The position numbers and the translations under genes are program-made. Positions 1 to 8,761 of a stretch of 64,000 nt of DNA are shown in pieces (position 1 is the stretch's first letter; each line of letters begins with the position of its first letter). The DNA comes from GCA-2686265 sp036010965 (GTDB lineage: Bacteria > Planctomycetota > UBA1135 > GCA-002686595), in contig DASCMO010000011.1 in the NCBI GenBank assembly GCA_036010965.1, forward strand, positions 6,795 to 70,794, read 5' to 3'. The notes below the pieces were generated by a model, which was not told the DNA's origin, searched no databases, and saw only the letters and a list, made by a program, of their open reading frames with translations.

Positions 1-2
1 CC

Positions 3-410
3 AGCTCTGAACCCGCCACTCGTTACAACGAGCTCTCATCCGACGAGCAGCGCGTGATCCTCCACAAGGGAACCGAGCGAGCTGGCGTCGGCGTGTACAC
101 CGACAACGCCGCCGCGGGCCTCTACGTCTGCCGCCAGTGCAACGCGCCGCTCTACCGCTCCGAGGACAAGTTTGAAAGCCACTGCGGCTGGCCGAGCTTC
201 GACGACGAGATCGAGGGCGCCGTCATACGGCACACCGACGCCGACGGCCGGCGGACCGAGATCGTCTGCGCTAACTGCGACGGCCACCTCGGACACGTGT
301 TCCTGGGCGAGCGCTTCACCGAGAAGGACACGCGCCACTGCGTGAATTCGATCTCGATGACATTCGTTCCGGCCGGCGAGGAGCCTGCCCCTGTGATCGT
401 CATCAACTGA
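3..410 (+). CDS. msrB: Peptide-methionine (R)-S-oxide reductase, 5' end outside window
   Basis: Reduces methionine-R-sulfoxide in oxidised proteins. The reading frame is open to the first base, so the start codon lies upstream; the GTG at 54 sits inside the conserved VILHKGTER segment and is not the real start. Visible family motifs are two zinc-binding CxxC pairs (CRQC and CANC), the CGWPSF motif, GHLGHVF, and the C-terminal RHCVNSISM with the catalytic cysteine (RYCINS in many relatives). About 135 residues are present, so only a few N-terminal residues should be missing. It ends in a short acidic/hydrophobic tail. The next gene is convergent, with 53 bases between them. The assignment is secure; whether it was fused to an upstream MsrA cannot be seen. 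Confidence 0.93.
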   Translation, partial: SSEPATRYNELSSDEQRVILHKGTERAGVGVYTDNAAAGLYVCRQCNAPLYRSEDKFESHCGWPSFDDEIEGAVIRHTDADGRRTEIVCANCDGHLGHVFLGERFTEKDTRHCVNSISMTFVPAGEEPAPVIVIN

Positions 411-463
411 CGATTAGCTCCAGCGACTTCGATTTCTCCGTGCTGCTCCGGAGGGGAGTCAGG

Positions 464-2878
464 TCAGCGGTAGACTTCGATCTCCGAGAATCCCAGGGCG
501 GCGTTCCCAAGGACGCCGTTCAGGGCGCCGGTGATGCGGATCTCGATGCTGCGGATGCGTTGGGTGCGCGGCAGCTGGATCAAGGTCTTCGTCATGGGGT
601 CGGGATCCATCTTGAAGGGCAGGCTGTCCTGATCGTTGATGACGAGCTCGCCGCGGAAGGGGCGCTGGAAACCGGCGTACATGGGGGCGGGCCAGCCATG
701 AGTGAGGGCGATCGTGCGTCCGCGGATCGAACGTCTCAGGGCAATCTTCACCCAGGGGTTCTCATCGGTCACCAGGCTGTGCCAGCGGGTACCGTAGTTC
801 CCATCGACGGCCTTTTCATGTTCCTCTCCGGGGATATGGGAGGAGGAGAGGGTCACTGCGTTGGCGTTCCGGAGCATGTTCTCTCGTACGCGGGCCGGGT
901 ACGCGAGCTGATCGACGCTCACCACGTCCTTGACCTCGATCAACATCGCGTCCGAGGCTAGCTCGACCTCTTGGCCCAGCACACCAGGGCCTTCCGGCTC
1001 CAGCACGCATTTCACGCGCGCGTAGACCAGCCAGTTACCATTGGCCGAAAAACGGTGTTGGATGGCGTGGCGCTGCGCCCCGGCGGGGCTCTCGGGGTCG
1101 CACATCACCCTGACGATCCGTTCCTGTTTCGCTCCCGGGAAGTCGCGCATGGCGAGGTAATCGACGTACCTGATGTGGGGCCCGCGGCCCTCTTGCCCGA
1201 CCCACTCCATCGCGGAGACCCGCTGCTTGGAGAGGCTCTCGATCCAGATGACGGCCGGTGTGTCACCAGTTGCGCGCAGGTGGACCTCGGCCTCGGGGAA
1301 GTCTGGTGTCTGCCACGAGGGGGCGGTCTGTCGCCCGGCGCTTCCGGTAATGCTCACCGTCGCACGCGCCAGGAAGAGCAGGGCCAGTTCGGTTTCCACG
1401 TGTCCGGAGGCCTCGGACCAGGTCCCCGCAGGCGACTGCCACTTCAACAGCTGGTCCGCCCCCTCCCAGTACCAATCGCGCCTTGCCACGACTGGCGTGC
1501 CGAGCAGGCCGCCGACCCGTTCCATTCCGTAGATACTGAAAAAGGTGTGGTGACCCGACCCGTGACCGACGTTCGTGTGCCACTGGAAGTTCTCGTCCAG
1601 CCACCCCAGCCCGCTCCTCATGCCCGTCACCATGGGACCCTTCAGGCGGGGGAGGACCCGGTTGCCAGCTTCTTGACTCACGATGAGGAGCATGCTCACG
1701 CCTGCGACGGTCATCGAGCTCGAGGGGGCGCCGCCGGGCGTGTAGGCGAAGCCCCGTGGTTCGACCGCCCGACCAGTGCGCGGCTTCCCGTCCGATGGGC
1801 CCTGGCAGGCGAGGGCGCCCCTGGCCACGGTCGACCAGAGACTTGGCTTGACGTTGACGCCGGCATGGGCCGCCGACCGCAGGGCAAGGGCTGCGAAGAG
1901 AGCGTTCGACAGGTCTCCCCGCTCATGCTGAGAGTTGTAGCCATCCATGGAGTAGCGGAAGAGCCCGTCGGGCATCACGCTTTCCTCCATCACGCGCACC
2001 AGCTCGCGGATTCGGTCCTTGTCACCCTCGTGGTCCATCTCGGCCAGGGCCAGGATCTTCGCCGCGCACGAGTACACGGCGGAGTTATCGTGCGCCAGGA
2101 GGAACGCGCGGCCGCACTGAATGGCTGGGTGGCTGGGGCGCAGGCCGCATTTGAGGAGTGTGTATAGCCGGAAGGCCGTGTTGCCAGGCGTGGTTCCGTG
2201 GTGGCCGCCCCAGGAACCATCGATCAGCTGGCGGTCTAGGAAGTATTGAACGCCGCGGTCGATGGCCGCGGCGACAGCTGCGGGCTTCCCTTTCCGCCAG
2301 GGGCCCATGCGAAAGCCCCAGCCGCCCTCACCGTTGACGACCTTGACGAGCAGGTGGTTCGTGCCTTCCTTCATGGGCAGCACGAGCGCCTCGTCGTAGA
2401 GGTTCACGCCTCGGCCGACGGCGCGTTGGATGAGCAGTTGGCCGTTGAGCCAGACCTTCACGCCGTCGTCGCTGCCCAGATGGATGCGCACGTCCCGGTC
2501 CGAGCCCAGCAAGGCCGTGCGGTAGAGGTAGGCAGCCGAGAGATTCTCCCACCCGGGCTTGCCCGGTACCTCGCCGAGCAGACCCTTGAATTCGATCTGG
2601 CCCACGTCGAGGGCCGTGCTGCCCCGCGCGACCTCGCGCCAGCCCACGTTGAGGTCTTCCTCGCCGCGGAAGACCTGGCTGAGGTCTGGCCCATCGCGCC
2701 CTTGCCGCATCAGCGAGAGCGTCAACTCCGGAGGGTGCCGCTTGTCCAGGTTGGCGTGGCCTGCGGCATGCTCGAAGGGACCCGTGGCGTGCCACGGCCC
2801 CCAGCGCTGAGCCCAGGATTGCCCGCAGAGCAGTGCGAGAGTAGCTGCGTAAACAGGCAGATTGGACAGACCCTGCAT
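464..2878 (-). CDS. Large secreted protein: sugar-binding-like module, terpenoid-cyclase-like toroid, discoidin-like C-terminus
   Basis: This 804-residue protein starts at ATG with a signal peptide of about 23 residues ending in GQSWAQ. Residues about 110-195 look like a beta-sandwich ligand-binding module (SDDGVKVWLNGQ, NHLLVKVVNGEGGWGFRMG). Residues about 205-520 carry repeats of the prenyltransferase/squalene-oxidase alpha-toroid type (AIDRGVQYFLDRQLIDGSWG and, later, LLKWQSPAGTWSE with a Gly-His-rich stretch between). The last 120 residues resemble an F5/8-type discoidin domain (AVDGNYGTRWHSL). Secreted proteins of this kind are common in Planctomycetota; the toroid there is not known to cyclise terpenes, and no DxDD motif is seen. 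A role in surface binding or polysaccharide handling is inference. No operon partner is visible. Confidence 0.7.
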   Translation of the reverse strand: MQGLSNLPVYAATLALLCGQSWAQRWGPWHATGPFEHAAGHANLDKRHPPELTLSLMRQGRDGPDLSQVFRGEEDLNVGWREVARGSTALDVGQIEFKGLLGEVPGKPGWENLSAAYLYRTALLGSDRDVRIHLGSDDGVKVWLNGQLLIQRAVGRGVNLYDEALVLPMKEGTNHLLVKVVNGEGGWGFRMGPWRKGKPAAVAAAIDRGVQYFLDRQLIDGSWGGHHGTTPGNTAFRLYTLLKCGLRPSHPAIQCGRAFLLAHDNSAVYSCAAKILALAEMDHEGDKDRIRELVRVMEESVMPDGLFRYSMDGYNSQHERGDLSNALFAALALRSAAHAGVNVKPSLWSTVARGALACQGPSDGKPRTGRAVEPRGFAYTPGGAPSSSMTVAGVSMLLIVSQEAGNRVLPRLKGPMVTGMRSGLGWLDENFQWHTNVGHGSGHHTFFSIYGMERVGGLLGTPVVARRDWYWEGADQLLKWQSPAGTWSEASGHVETELALLFLARATVSITGSAGRQTAPSWQTPDFPEAEVHLRATGDTPAVIWIESLSKQRVSAMEWVGQEGRGPHIRYVDYLAMRDFPGAKQERIVRVMCDPESPAGAQRHAIQHRFSANGNWLVYARVKCVLEPEGPGVLGQEVELASDAMLIEVKDVVSVDQLAYPARVRENMLRNANAVTLSSSHIPGEEHEKAVDGNYGTRWHSLVTDENPWVKIALRRSIRGRTIALTHGWPAPMYAGFQRPFRGELVINDQDSLPFKMDPDPMTKTLIQLPRTQRIRSIEIRITGALNGVLGNAALGFSEIEVYR

Positions 2879-3375
2879 CCAGAGAGGGTATACGTCCTGG
2901 GCCTGCTTCTAGCCAGGGAGGCCGTGCATGATCGAGGCGGAGCGCCTGACCTTGCCGGACAGTTATCCAACCTCGACTAGGACCCCGGCGAGGCCATCAA
3001 CGTCTTCGCAGATCACCCCGAGGTCGTCCGTGAGCTGAAGGCCAGGCTCGAGGGGTTTCAGCGCAGTCGCTCCCTCCAGGGCTGCCGGCTCGAAGGCCCC
3101 CTGGGCTCACCCTCTCCCGTGCGGCGGGCTCCTTGTTGCACGCCCACCGAGTTGATCGAGAAGGGGGGAGCCGAGAGCACTCGATGCCAGATGGGTCGAG
3201 CGCCTGTAATCCAATCTTCACCTCTGAGATCCAGCAGGTACCGACCTGGATCCGAATGGGTCGCGCACGATTTTGTCGTTGGCTGGTGGCTAGCTCGGCC
3301 TGGAGCCACACAGCGCGATTTCTCGCCGGGGCCGGACCTGTCGTGTCCGTCGGCTCGACAGTACCCTCTGCACCC
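2879..3375. other. Intergenic region between divergent genes, with a sulfatase-like remnant
   Basis: This 497-base gap separates the minus-strand secreted protein from cphB. It holds a short stretch (2957-3070) that reads like the C-terminus of a sulfatase, described separately. The rest shows no convincing coding sequence on either strand. The sequence TACCCT at 3362-3367 ends 8 bases before the cphB ATG and could be a -10 element of a nearly leaderless transcript, but no good -35 box was found. Confidence 0.5.
2957..3070 (+). pseudogene. Decayed C-terminal fragment of a sulfatase-like gene
   Basis: Translated from 2957, the frame reads GQLSNLD, then a TAG stop at 2978-2980, then DPGEAINVFADHPEVVREL, continuing KARLEGFQ. 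This matches the pattern at the end of arylsulfatases (QLYNLDxDPGE, then N, then HPEVVxxLKxxL), which sits just before the C-terminus. No upstream catalytic part (C/S-x-P-x-R) is found in the 78 bases between this and the neighbouring gene, and there is no start codon. I infer a remnant left by deletion of a sulfatase gene. The match is from memory of the family and covers only about 35 codons, so chance resemblance is possible. Confidence 0.45.
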
Positions 3376-4185
3376 ATGACACGCGGGTACATCATTCCCA
3401 TCGGGGGCGCTGAGGAGAAGCTGAGTGGAGCCACGATCCTGGACCGTTTCGTCCAGGTCTGCGGCGGCCGCCGGGCGCAGATCGCCGTCATCCCGACGGC
3501 CTCGCGCTTGCGGCAGACCGGCGCTCGCTACGAGCGGGTGTTCCGCAAGCTCGATGTACAGCGCGTCACGGTGTTGCCCTTCGAAGAGCGCTCGGACTGT
3601 GACCGCAAGGAGTGGCTGGAGGAACTCGAGAGGGTCGACGGTGTCTTCATGACCGGAGGCAACCAGGTGCGCCTCTCCACGACCATCGGGGGTTCGGCGG
3701 TGGCAGAGCTGATCCGCGAGCGCAACCGGGATGGCGGGCTGCACGTGGCGGGCACCTCCGCCGGTGCCTCGATCATGGCCGAGCACATGATCGCCAACGG
3801 CGAGGAGGGCGCCACTCCCCAGGCCGGCATGGTGACCCTCGCGCCCGGACTGGGGCTGACTCCCGACATGATCGTCGACCAGCACTTCCGCCAGCGCAAC
3901 CGCCTCGGCCGCCTGCTGGCCGCCATCGCTTACAACCCCCGCCCGATCGGGATCGGCCTGGACGAGGACACGGCGGCCGTCCTGTCCCCCGACAACGTGA
4001 TCGAGGTCGTCGGTTCAGGTGCCCTGACGGTCATCGACGCTTCCGACATGGATTTCTCGTCCATGGACTCGGCCCGGGACGGAGATCCGGTCAGCTTGAT
4101 CAACATACGGCTGCACATTCTCGTCGAGGGCGGCACCTACGACATCAGTTCGCGGCTGGCTCTCCCCGGTCCTACGCACGAGTGA
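3376..4185 (+). CDS. cphB: Cyanophycinase
   Basis: A serine peptidase of family S51 that cuts cyanophycin (multi-L-arginyl-poly-L-aspartate) into beta-Asp-Arg dipeptides. The 269-residue product matches the usual length of about 270. Landmarks are the N-terminal IIPIGGAEEKL, the FMTGGNQVRL segment, the nucleophile elbow GTSAGASIMAE with the catalytic Ser, and DQHFRQRNRLGRLL with the conserved His. The open frame extends upstream to an ATG at 3133, but the family alignment begins at MTRGYIIPIGG, so I use the ATG at 3376. The stop is one base from the cphA ATG, so the two are one operon. The isoaspartyl dipeptidase that would finish degradation is not in the window. Confidence 0.95.
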   Translation: MTRGYIIPIGGAEEKLSGATILDRFVQVCGGRRAQIAVIPTASRLRQTGARYERVFRKLDVQRVTVLPFEERSDCDRKEWLEELERVDGVFMTGGNQVRLSTTIGGSAVAELIRERNRDGGLHVAGTSAGASIMAEHMIANGEEGATPQAGMVTLAPGLGLTPDMIVDQHFRQRNRLGRLLAAIAYNPRPIGIGLDEDTAAVLSPDNVIEVVGSGALTVIDASDMDFSSMDSARDGDPVSLINIRLHILVEGGTYDISSRLALPGPTHE

Positions 4186-4186
4186 C

Positions 4187-6979
4187 ATGAAGGTCGCCTC
4201 CAGGTCCGTCTACCTCGGCCCCAACCTCTACGCCCTCTTCCCGGTCATCCGGCTGGTGGTCCAGCTAGGCGAGCTGGAACAGCACTCGTCCACTAGGCTG
4301 GGGAAGGACTTCACCGACGCCATCCAGGCCGCCCTGCCGGGGCTCGCCGAGCACGGCTGCTCCTACCGCGAGCCGGGAGGTTTCCTGCGCCGCCTGACCG
4401 AGGACGAAGGCACCTGGATGGGCCACGTGCTCGAGCACCTCGCGATCGAGCTGCAGAATATCGCCGGGGGTCGGGTCGCCTTCGGCCGCACGCGCGGTAC
4501 GGGCGTCGAGGGCGAGTACGAGGTGGTCTACGCCTATGAGCAGGAGGACGTGGGCCTGGCGGCCGGGCGCCTGGGTCTCGACCTGATCCTCCACAGCCTG
4601 CCCGACGAGCTGCGCCCGGAGGCGCTGCGCGGCAAGGAGTTCGACTTCGCCCAGGAGCGCGACGAGTTTATTCGCTACGCCCAGCGCCGCGCCCTCGGAC
4701 CCAGCACCGCTAGCCTGGTGCGCGCCGCCGAGGAGCGGGACATTCCCTACCTGCGCCTCAATCGCTACAGCCTGGTTCAGTTCGGCCACGGCCGCCACGG
4801 TCGCCGCATCCAGGCCACGATCACCGGCGAGACGCGCCACATCGCTGTCGAGCTGGCCTCCGACAAGGAGGAGACCAACCAGATGCTGGGGGACCTCGGC
4901 TTGCCGGTGGCTCGCCAACGTCTGGTGTACAGCGCGCGCGACGCCGTGCGCGCCGCGGAGAAGATCCGCTTCCCCGTTGTCGTCAAGCCCCTCAACGCCA
5001 ACCACGGCCGCGGGGTCTCGATCCACCTGACCGACCCCGACTCCGTGGCCGCCGCCTTCGACCACGCCCGCGAGCACAGCCGCTCGGTTCTCGTCGAGAG
5101 CTTCATCGAGGGGCTCGATCACCGCCTGCTGGTGGTGGACAGCAAGCTGGTGGCGGCATCCAAGCGCGTTCCCGGCCATGTCGTGGGGGACGGTGAGCGC
5201 ACGATCAGCGAGCTCCTGGAGGTCGTCAACCAGGATCCCCGCCGGGGCATCGGTCACGAGAAGGTGCTGACCCAGCTCGTGCTCGATCACCAGGCGTTGC
5301 GGCTCTTGGAGCTCAAGGGCTTCGATACGCAGTCGGTCCCGTCTGCCGGCGAGACCGTCTACCTGCGCTCGACCGGCAACCTCTCCACCGGCGGCACGGC
5401 CGTGGACGTGACCGATACGATCCACCCCGACAACCGCGAGATGGCCGAGCGCGCCGCGCGCGCCATCGGCCTGGATGTCTGCGGCGTGGACTTCCTGACG
5501 AAGGACATCACCGAGTCCTACCGCGTGACGGGCGGAGCGATCTGCGAGGTCAACGCGGCGCCGGGTTTTCGGATGCACGTCGCGCCCAGCGAGGGGACTC
5601 CGCGAGATGTCGCCGGGCCGGTGATGGATATGCTCTTCCCCCCCGGCCAACCCGCGCGCATCCCAATCGCATCGATCACCGGGACCAATGGCAAGACGAC
5701 CACCGCCCGCATGGTGGCTCACATCTTCAAGCTGGCCGGCAGCCATGTCGGCATGGCCACCACCGACGCGGTCTACATCGACGGCCACAAGTCCGTCGAG
5801 GGTGACATGACCGGACCTGTGGCGGCGCGCATGGTGCTGCGCGATCCCTCGGTGGATGTGGCGGTGCTGGAGACGGCGCGCGGCGGCCTGCTCAAGCGCG
5901 GCATGGGCTACCGCCGCTGCAACGTGGGCGCCGTGCTCAACGTGCAGGCCGACCACCTCGGCCTGCGAGGCATCGAGACCCTCGAGGACCTCGCGCGCGT
6001 CAAGCGCATCATCGTCGAGATCGCGAAGGATGCGGCGGTCCTCAACGCCGACGACGAGCACTGCCTGCGGATGGCGAGCTACACCGAGGCGAAGCACCTG
6101 TGCTACGTGACGATGAACTCCGCTCACCCCCTCGTGCGCGAGCACATCCTGGCCGGCGGCCGCGCCGTCGTGCTGGAGGAGGGCATGGCCGGGCACATGA
6201 TCACCCTCTACGACTCAGGCGCGCACATTCCGCTCCTGTGGACCCACCTCGTGCCCGCGACCCTCGACGGGCGCGCCATGCACAACGTCCAGAACGCCAT
6301 GTTCGCCGCGGCGATCGCGTTCTGCATGGGGGTCAAGCTGGACGAGATCCGCCACGGTCTGCGGACCTTTGACATGACCTGGTTCCAGGCGCCGGGGCGC
6401 ATGAACATCTGCGACGAGCATCCCTTCAAGGTGATCCTCGACTACGGCCACAATCCGGCGGCCGTGGGCGCGATGGTGGAGCTCTGCGATGCCCTCGAGC
6501 CCGAGGGAAAGCGCGTGCTGGTCCTGGCCGCGCCGGGCGACCGGCGCGACCAGGACATTGTCGCGATCGCGACCGTCTGTGCGGGGCACTTCGACCTCTA
6601 CATCTGCCGCCGGGACGATCAGTTGCGAGGGCGCGATCCCGAGGAGGTGCCGCGCATGCAGCGCCAGGCCCTGCTCGACGCGGGGGTCGAGGACGCGTCG
6701 ATCGAGCTCATCCCCGACGAGGTCGAGGCGGTCAAGCGTGCCCTGGACGTGGGGGAGGCGGGCGATCTCGTGCTCGTCTTCGGCGATGACATCCGGCGCA
6801 CTTGGGAGCAGATCACCGGTTTCACTTCCGGCGCGGCGCCCGCCGCGACGGCGTCCCCGCCCGCGCCGCGCGCGCGCGCCTTGCGCCCCCTGCCGGAGTC
6901 TGCTCTCGGTGTCGGCGAGGAGCTCGTGCGCGACGAGCGCGGCGTGCACCTGCCGCGGCGCGAGGAGCCCTCCGACTGA
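4187..6979 (+). CDS. cphA: Cyanophycin synthetase
   Basis: Makes cyanophycin from Asp and Arg using ATP. The 930 residues show the three-part CphA plan: an N domain (about 1-160, with GFLRRL and MGHVLEHLAIELQN), an ATP-grasp domain (about 165-490, with VVVKPLNANHGRGVS and CGVDFLTKDI) that adds Asp to the backbone, and a Mur-ligase-like domain (about 495-880, P-loop ITGTNGKTTTARM near residue 500, then VLETARGGLLKRG and ILDYGHNPAAVGAM) that adds Arg. The last 45 residues are an Ala/Pro/Arg-rich tail beyond the usual end, of unknown role. It starts one base after the cphB stop and shares a TGATG junction with the next gene. All expected motifs are intact, so an active CphA1-type enzyme is likely. 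Confidence 0.96.
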   Translation: MKVASRSVYLGPNLYALFPVIRLVVQLGELEQHSSTRLGKDFTDAIQAALPGLAEHGCSYREPGGFLRRLTEDEGTWMGHVLEHLAIELQNIAGGRVAFGRTRGTGVEGEYEVVYAYEQEDVGLAAGRLGLDLILHSLPDELRPEALRGKEFDFAQERDEFIRYAQRRALGPSTASLVRAAEERDIPYLRLNRYSLVQFGHGRHGRRIQATITGETRHIAVELASDKEETNQMLGDLGLPVARQRLVYSARDAVRAAEKIRFPVVVKPLNANHGRGVSIHLTDPDSVAAAFDHAREHSRSVLVESFIEGLDHRLLVVDSKLVAASKRVPGHVVGDGERTISELLEVVNQDPRRGIGHEKVLTQLVLDHQALRLLELKGFDTQSVPSAGETVYLRSTGNLSTGGTAVDVTDTIHPDNREMAERAARAIGLDVCGVDFLTKDITESYRVTGGAICEVNAAPGFRMHVAPSEGTPRDVAGPVMDMLFPPGQPARIPIASITGTNGKTTTARMVAHIFKLAGSHVGMATTDAVYIDGHKSVEGDMTGPVAARMVLRDPSVDVAVLETARGGLLKRGMGYRRCNVGAVLNVQADHLGLRGIETLEDLARVKRIIVEIAKDAAVLNADDEHCLRMASYTEAKHLCYVTMNSAHPLVREHILAGGRAVVLEEGMAGHMITLYDSGAHIPLLWTHLVPATLDGRAMHNVQNAMFAAAIAFCMGVKLDEIRHGLRTFDMTWFQAPGRMNICDEHPFKVILDYGHNPAAVGAMVELCDALEPEGKRVLVLAAPGDRRDQDIVAIATVCAGHFDLYICRRDDQLRGRDPEEVPRMQRQALLDAGVEDASIELIPDEVEAVKRALDVGEAGDLVLVFGDDIRRTWEQITGFTSGAAPAATASPPAPRARALRPLPESALGVGEELVRDERGVHLPRREEPSD

Positions 6980-8685
6980 TGGAGTCGCTCGACTCCCGGC
7001 GCCTGCCCGGGGCCAACCTGCACGGCGCGCGGCCGGGAGCGGTGATCGACGTGGCCCTTGAGCCCGGCGAGGTCGAGCCGCTGCTGGCCGCCTGGTGCCG
7101 GCAGGCGCGCTGCATCCTCGACGCCGTGGGCTGGTCCGGCGAGGAGCCCTGCTGGCGCGTTTCGTCGGGCGGCGTGAGCCTGATGATCAGCGCTCCCCTC
7201 GACGCCCTCTACGCCGCCACGGAGGTCAACGAATGGGCCTTCGAGTCAGCCTGCGCGGCCCTGGCGGCGGGGGCGGTCGAGGATTCGGCCGCCGCCGCCG
7301 AGCGCTTGCGAGGGGTGATCGCCGAGGAAGTTAATCCGCGCCTCGTGGCCCTGCGGCGCGCGGCTTGCGAGCGCGGCGTGGCCTTCCTCTCCGACGATGA
7401 TCGCGTATCGGTCGGCCTTGGAATGGGGTCGGCGACCTGGGAGGTCGGCGCGCTTCCGCGCCCCGACGAGGTGGACTGGTCCGCGCGCTGCGACGTCCCC
7501 ACGGCCCTGGTCACGGGCACCAACGGCAAGACAACCTGCGTGCGCATGCTGGCGGCCGTCGCCCGCGCCGCCGGGCGCGTGGCCGGCACCACCTCCACCG
7601 ACAGGGTCTGCGTCGGTGACGAGGTACTCGAGCGCGGCGACTGGTCCGGCCCCGGCGGCGCGCGGCGTGTCCTGCGCGAGACGGGAGTGGAGGTCGCCTT
7701 CCTGGAGACGGCGCGCGGAGGCATGCTGCGCCGCGGCCTGGCCGTCGAGCGCGCCGACGTGGCGGCCGTCCTGAACGTGGGCAGTGATCACCTCGGCGAG
7801 TGGGGGGTCGGCAGCCTCGAAGCGCTCTGCGAGGGCAAGTTCGTGGTCACCTCCGTCGCACCCCGCGCGGTCTTGAACGCGGATGACCCGGTCGTGTCCG
7901 CCCGCGGACGGGAGCTGGAACGAGAGGTGACCTGGTTCGCCCTCGACACCCCGCCCGCCTGGCTCGCCGAGCGCGTCACTGCCGGCGGGCGCGCCTTCGT
8001 CTGGGAGGCCGGCGAGCTCGTGCGCCGCGAGGGCTCGCAGCACTCTCCCTTCCTCGCCGTCGGTGACCTGCCCGTGGCCCTCGGCGGCGCCGCGCGCTAC
8101 CAGGTGGCCAACGCCCTGGCGGCCGCCGCGGTCGCCGACGCCCTGGGCTTCTCCTTGGCCGAGATCGCCGCCGGCCTGGGGGGCTTTCACGGCGACGATG
8201 CCGACAACCCCGGCCGCGCCAACCGTTTCGATCTGGGCGGCGTGGACGTGATCGTGGACTTCGCCCACAACCCGCACGGCATGCGCGCCTTCCTTGAGGC
8301 CGCCGCGGCGCTCCCCGCCCGCCGGCGCCTGGTGTTGTTGGGTCAGGCCGGCGACCGCGACGACGAGTCGATCTTGGAGCTTGCGCGCGTCGTGGGTGCA
8401 TTCGGACCCGAGCGGGTGATCCTCAAGGACCTCGCGGCCCACGCCCGCGGCCGGGAGGCGGGCGAGGTGCTCTCCCTACTCGCCCGAGGCCTGGGGGAGG
8501 CCGGTCTCGCTGAAGGAAGCTGGAGTTCGGCCCCAGACGAGCTAGCCGCCGTCGAGCAGGCCCTCGAATGGGCGCGCTCCGGCGATCAGCTGCTGCTGTT
8601 GGCCCACGAGTCCGCGCGCGAGGTCATCGAGCGCCTCCTCGCCCTGCAGGCCGCCCGCTGGACGCCCGGCCGGCCGGTGGCCTGA
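6979..8685 (+). CDS. CphA-like Mur ligase lacking the ATP-grasp domain
   Basis: A 568-residue protein whose ATG overlaps the cphA stop (TGATG), so it should be made together with CphA. Residues about 5-100 resemble the CphA N domain. Residues about 127-150 resemble the segment that opens the CphA ATP-grasp domain (CERGVAFLSDDDRVSVGLG against EERDIPYLRLNRYSLVQFG in CphA). The ATP-grasp fold itself is absent. A Mur-ligase domain follows with P-loop VTGTNGKTTCVRM (residues 178-190), FLETARGGMLRRGL, LNVGSDHLGE and VIVDFAHNPHGMRAFL, all intact. Proteins like this occur next to cphA in other bacteria and are often annotated simply as Mur ligase. The substrate is unknown; an amino-acid ligase acting on cyanophycin or its dipeptides is inference. 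Confidence 0.85.
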   Translation: MESLDSRRLPGANLHGARPGAVIDVALEPGEVEPLLAAWCRQARCILDAVGWSGEEPCWRVSSGGVSLMISAPLDALYAATEVNEWAFESACAALAAGAVEDSAAAAERLRGVIAEEVNPRLVALRRAACERGVAFLSDDDRVSVGLGMGSATWEVGALPRPDEVDWSARCDVPTALVTGTNGKTTCVRMLAAVARAAGRVAGTTSTDRVCVGDEVLERGDWSGPGGARRVLRETGVEVAFLETARGGMLRRGLAVERADVAAVLNVGSDHLGEWGVGSLEALCEGKFVVTSVAPRAVLNADDPVVSARGRELEREVTWFALDTPPAWLAERVTAGGRAFVWEAGELVRREGSQHSPFLAVGDLPVALGGAARYQVANALAAAAVADALGFSLAEIAAGLGGFHGDDADNPGRANRFDLGGVDVIVDFAHNPHGMRAFLEAAAALPARRRLVLLGQAGDRDDESILELARVVGAFGPERVILKDLAAHARGREAGEVLSLLARGLGEAGLAEGSWSSAPDELAAVEQALEWARSGDQLLLLAHESAREVIERLLALQAARWTPGRPVA

Positions 8686-8696
8686 GTGGCGGCCTG

Positions 8697-8749
8697 CTGT
8701 CTGGCGGTGCCCCGCGGGCGAGGGCCCGGCCGACAGGATCGCCGCGATC
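8697..8749. terminator. Inverted repeats between convergent genes
   Basis: The gap between the CphA-like gene and the minus-strand molybdenum enzyme operon contains a stem of CTGTC-T-GGC (8697-8705) pairing with GCC-GACAG (8729-8736), then a second short hairpin built on GATCGC/GCGATC (8737-8749). Neither is followed by a clear T run. The position suits a bidirectional terminator, but this rests on pairing seen by eye. Confidence 0.4.
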
Positions 8750-8761
8750 CCTGAGACGGCG

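Noticed and set aside
3133..3375. Longer cyanophycinase starting at 3133
   Set aside because: The family N-terminus aligns at the ATG at 3376; the upstream translation has no signal peptide and no domain.
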